Origin: an uncultured Clostridia bacterium
GTDB lineage: Bacteria > Bacillota > Clostridia > Oscillospirales > Ruminococcaceae
DNA: 7,073 nucleotides
Direction: 5' to 3'
Assembly: GCA_937893735.1 (NCBI GenBank)
Contig: CALBGD010000115.1
Span: 1 to 7,073, forward strand
Numbering within the stretch: the stretch's first letter is position 1; every line of letters begins with the position of its first letter. A model generated the notes under the pieces. That model was not told the DNA's origin. It did no database searches and saw only the letters and a list, made by a program, of their open reading frames with translations. Shown here piece by piece: positions 6,881-7,073 of the stretch. The translations under genes were made by a program, and so were the position numbers.

Positions 6881-6961
6881 TATGATGTATGCTGAGCTCC
6901 CTAAAATTGTGACTTATGACATATATGCGGTTTGCCGTTTGTTTATTTTTAACCCCGGCTA

Positions 6962-6990
6962 TTGACAAAATCCGAATAAGGGTATATAAT
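6962..6990 (+). promoter_or_regulatory. Sigma-A promoter of the FMN riboswitch transcript
   Basis: Perfect TTGACA (6962-6967) and TATAAT (6985-6990) lie 17 bases apart. Transcription should start near 6997. The first transcribed bases can form a small hairpin, CAGCG-ATA-CGCTG (6998-7010), ahead of the riboswitch. The stretch from 6881 to 6961 between this promoter and the divergent operon shows nothing else I can name. Confidence 0.92.
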
Positions 6991-7026
6991 AAAATCACAG
7001 CGATACGCTGAATACATTTTATATCT

Positions 7027-7073
7027 GTTTCGGGGCGGAGTGCAATTCTCCACCGGCGGTGAAAGTCCGCGAG
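7027..7073 (+). ncRNA. FMN riboswitch (RFN element), 5' part
   Basis: The sequence matches the start of the FMN aptamer: TTTCGGGGCGGAGTG, a P2 hairpin with GGAG (7037-7040) paired to CTCC (7048-7051), the conserved ACCGGCGGT (7052-7060), and a P3 hairpin with GCGG (7056-7059) paired to CCGC (7067-7070), ending CGCGAG at the window edge. FMN binding normally turns off riboflavin synthesis or transport genes by termination or by hiding the ribosome binding site. The rest of the aptamer, the expression platform and the controlled gene lie outside the window; a riboflavin transporter (ribU) or a rib operon is expected. Confidence 0.95.

Noticed and set aside
1..7073. CRISPR arrays, tRNA genes, insertion sequences or phage genes
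   Set aside because: I saw no repeated spacer pattern, no cloverleaf-like tRNA sequence, no transposase motif and no terminal repeats anywhere in the window.

Overview
The window looks like a chromosomal segment of a Gram-positive Clostridia bacterium, most likely a Ruminococcus-like member of the Oscillospiraceae. The reasons are near-consensus sigma-A promoters with 17-base spacers, strong AGGAGG-type ribosome binding sites, a YlmC/YmxH-type PRC-barrel fragment next to rpsB-tsf, and an FMN riboswitch. The taxonomic call is an inference from gene content and style, not from a database match.

Layout, left to right. Positions 1-156 hold the 3' end of a YlmC/YmxH-like gene. A TTGAAA-17-TATAAT promoter and a roughly 125-nt, strongly folded leader precede rpsB (ribosomal protein S2) and tsf (EF-Ts), a translation operon that ends at a clear intrinsic terminator (2065-2095). 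A second strong promoter starts four bases after that terminator and drives a GtrB-like polyprenyl-phosphate glycosyltransferase (start corrected to 2173). A hairpin at 3140-3171 separates it from a convergent three-gene operon on the minus strand. In order of transcription that operon encodes a GtrA-family four-helix membrane protein, a UDP-galactopyranose mutase/protoporphyrinogen-oxidase-like flavoenzyme, and a GT-C-type polytopic glycosyltransferase. Both junctions are 4-nt ATGA overlaps. The operon promoter is overlaid by a perfect 16-bp palindrome. At the right edge a consensus plus-strand promoter leads into an FMN riboswitch cut off by the window end.

How the genes may work together. 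GtrB-like enzymes load a sugar onto undecaprenyl phosphate on the cytoplasmic face, GtrA proteins are thought to move it across the membrane, and GT-C enzymes transfer it to an outside acceptor. The four sugar genes therefore look like one extracytoplasmic glycosylation system split between two convergent transcription units. The embedded flavoenzyme is the unusual part and suggests that the sugar, or its lipid-linked form, is isomerised or oxidised. Its substrate and the final acceptor cannot be read from the sequence. Ile codon use separates the two functional blocks: rpsB and tsf use ATC almost exclusively, while the GtrB-like gene uses many ATA codons, as expected for highly versus modestly expressed genes.
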